Shown in pieces: positions 5,600 to 6,031 of a stretch of 6,031 nucleotides of DNA. Every line of letters starts with the position of its first letter. Position 1 is the stretch's first letter. Below the pieces are notes generated by a model. It saw only the letters and a program-made list of their open reading frames with translations. It had not been told where the DNA came from and searched no databases. The translations under genes were made by a program, and so were the position numbers. Where the stretch lies: contig DATKSV010000034.1 in NCBI GenBank assembly GCA_035531535.1, forward strand, positions 1 to 6,031, given 5' to 3'. Source of the DNA: AG-12 sp035531535 (GTDB lineage: Bacteria > Chloroflexota > Dormibacteria > Aeolococcales > Bog-877).

Positions 5600-6031
5600 C
5601 TACGCTAGCTGGCCGGGCAGCTCTCGGTTGGGAGTGACCGCCGGACCTGCCTGCTCAACGGTCACTCCGCCTCGGTTAAGTTCGTCGATCTCGCGCGTCG
5701 CGAAGCCGCTGGACTGGCCCCAGTAGTAGGCCTCTATGCCGATCGCCAGCACCACCAGGTCGCTGAAGGGGAAGCGCAGCGGTGGCTTGGCCAGCGGTCC
5801 GTACTCCCCGTAGTGCGAGACCAGCAGGATCGCGAACAGCATGCCGACCACCCAGAGCCCGCTTGCTACGTGACGCCGGCCCTCCGCTGGACTCCGCCAC
5901 CACAAGATGAGCCCAAAGGCGAGCACAAGCCCGAGCAAAAGGATGAAGTAGACCGGGAAGCTGAGCGCCCCGGAACCGACCTTGCCGGTAGTGTTGATGA
6001 ACCATCCGCCACCGATGTTGACCGCCACCCA
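5600..6031 (-). CDS. APC-type amino acid permease, C-terminal end (5' end outside window)
   Basis: The last 143 residues of a membrane protein are present; the start lies beyond the window edge, and the GTG at 6028 is internal. Three hydrophobic spans are visible at about fragment residues 25-45 (ending LILWWR), 58-75 (LWVVGMLFAILLVSHYG) and 86-104 (ending AYYWG), then a hydrophilic tail of about 40 residues. The basic loop after the first span, KPPLRFPF between the second and third, and the closing YYWG resemble the C-terminal helices of amino acid-polyamine-organocation transporters. Position as the upstream member of an operon of amino acid enzymes supports a role in importing their substrate across the cytoplasmic membrane. 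Without the N-terminal core helices the family call is tentative and substrate specificity unknown. Confidence 0.65.
   Translation of the reverse strand, partial: WVAVNIGGGWFINTTGKVGSGALSFPVYFILLLGLVLAFGLILWWRSPAEGRRHVASGLWVVGMLFAILLVSHYGEYGPLAKPPLRFPFSDLVVLAIGIEAYYWGQSSGFATREIDELNRGGVTVEQAGPAVTPNRELPGQLA

Overview
The window is a high-GC bacterial segment. Coding density is high, GTG and TTG starts are frequent, and genes are tightly packed with 1-9 nt gaps or an ATGA overlap. It looks chromosomal and metabolic. I see no tRNA, rRNA, CRISPR, insertion sequence or phage gene. The phylum cannot be fixed from this sequence; a high-GC lineage such as Actinobacteria or Chloroflexi is only a guess.

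Layout: two plus-strand genes converge on a minus-strand operon. Plus strand: the C-terminal half of a group II PLP-dependent amino acid decarboxylase (1-606); a 190-nt gap with a candidate extended -10 promoter and a small hairpin; then a threonine-synthase-like fold type II PLP enzyme (797-2092). Minus strand, in transcription order: the C-terminal end of an APC-type amino acid permease (6031-5600), an intact SelA-like fold type I PLP enzyme (5590-4355), a second divergent SelA-like gene broken by five apparent single-base frameshifts (4335-3131), and an ornithine cyclodeaminase/mu-crystallin family oxidoreductase (3134-2148). The two blocks are separated by only 55 nt.

Taken together this is an amino-acid-processing island: one importer-like permease, four PLP enzymes from two folds, and one NAD(P)-type amino acid dehydrogenase or cyclodeaminase relative. 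A fold type II beta-eliminase/replacement enzyme next to an OCD-family enzyme recalls EutB/EutC (ectoine use) and SbnA/SbnB (2,3-diaminopropionate synthesis). The two SelA-like genes are not part of those systems, so uptake and breakdown or remodelling of an unusual amino acid is inference, and the substrate is unknown.

The most unusual feature is the broken SelA-like gene. Restoring five single bases, four of them clearly in G or C runs, gives one uninterrupted 401-residue protein with its PLP lysine intact. Either it is a very young pseudogene or a local stretch of poor sequence quality.
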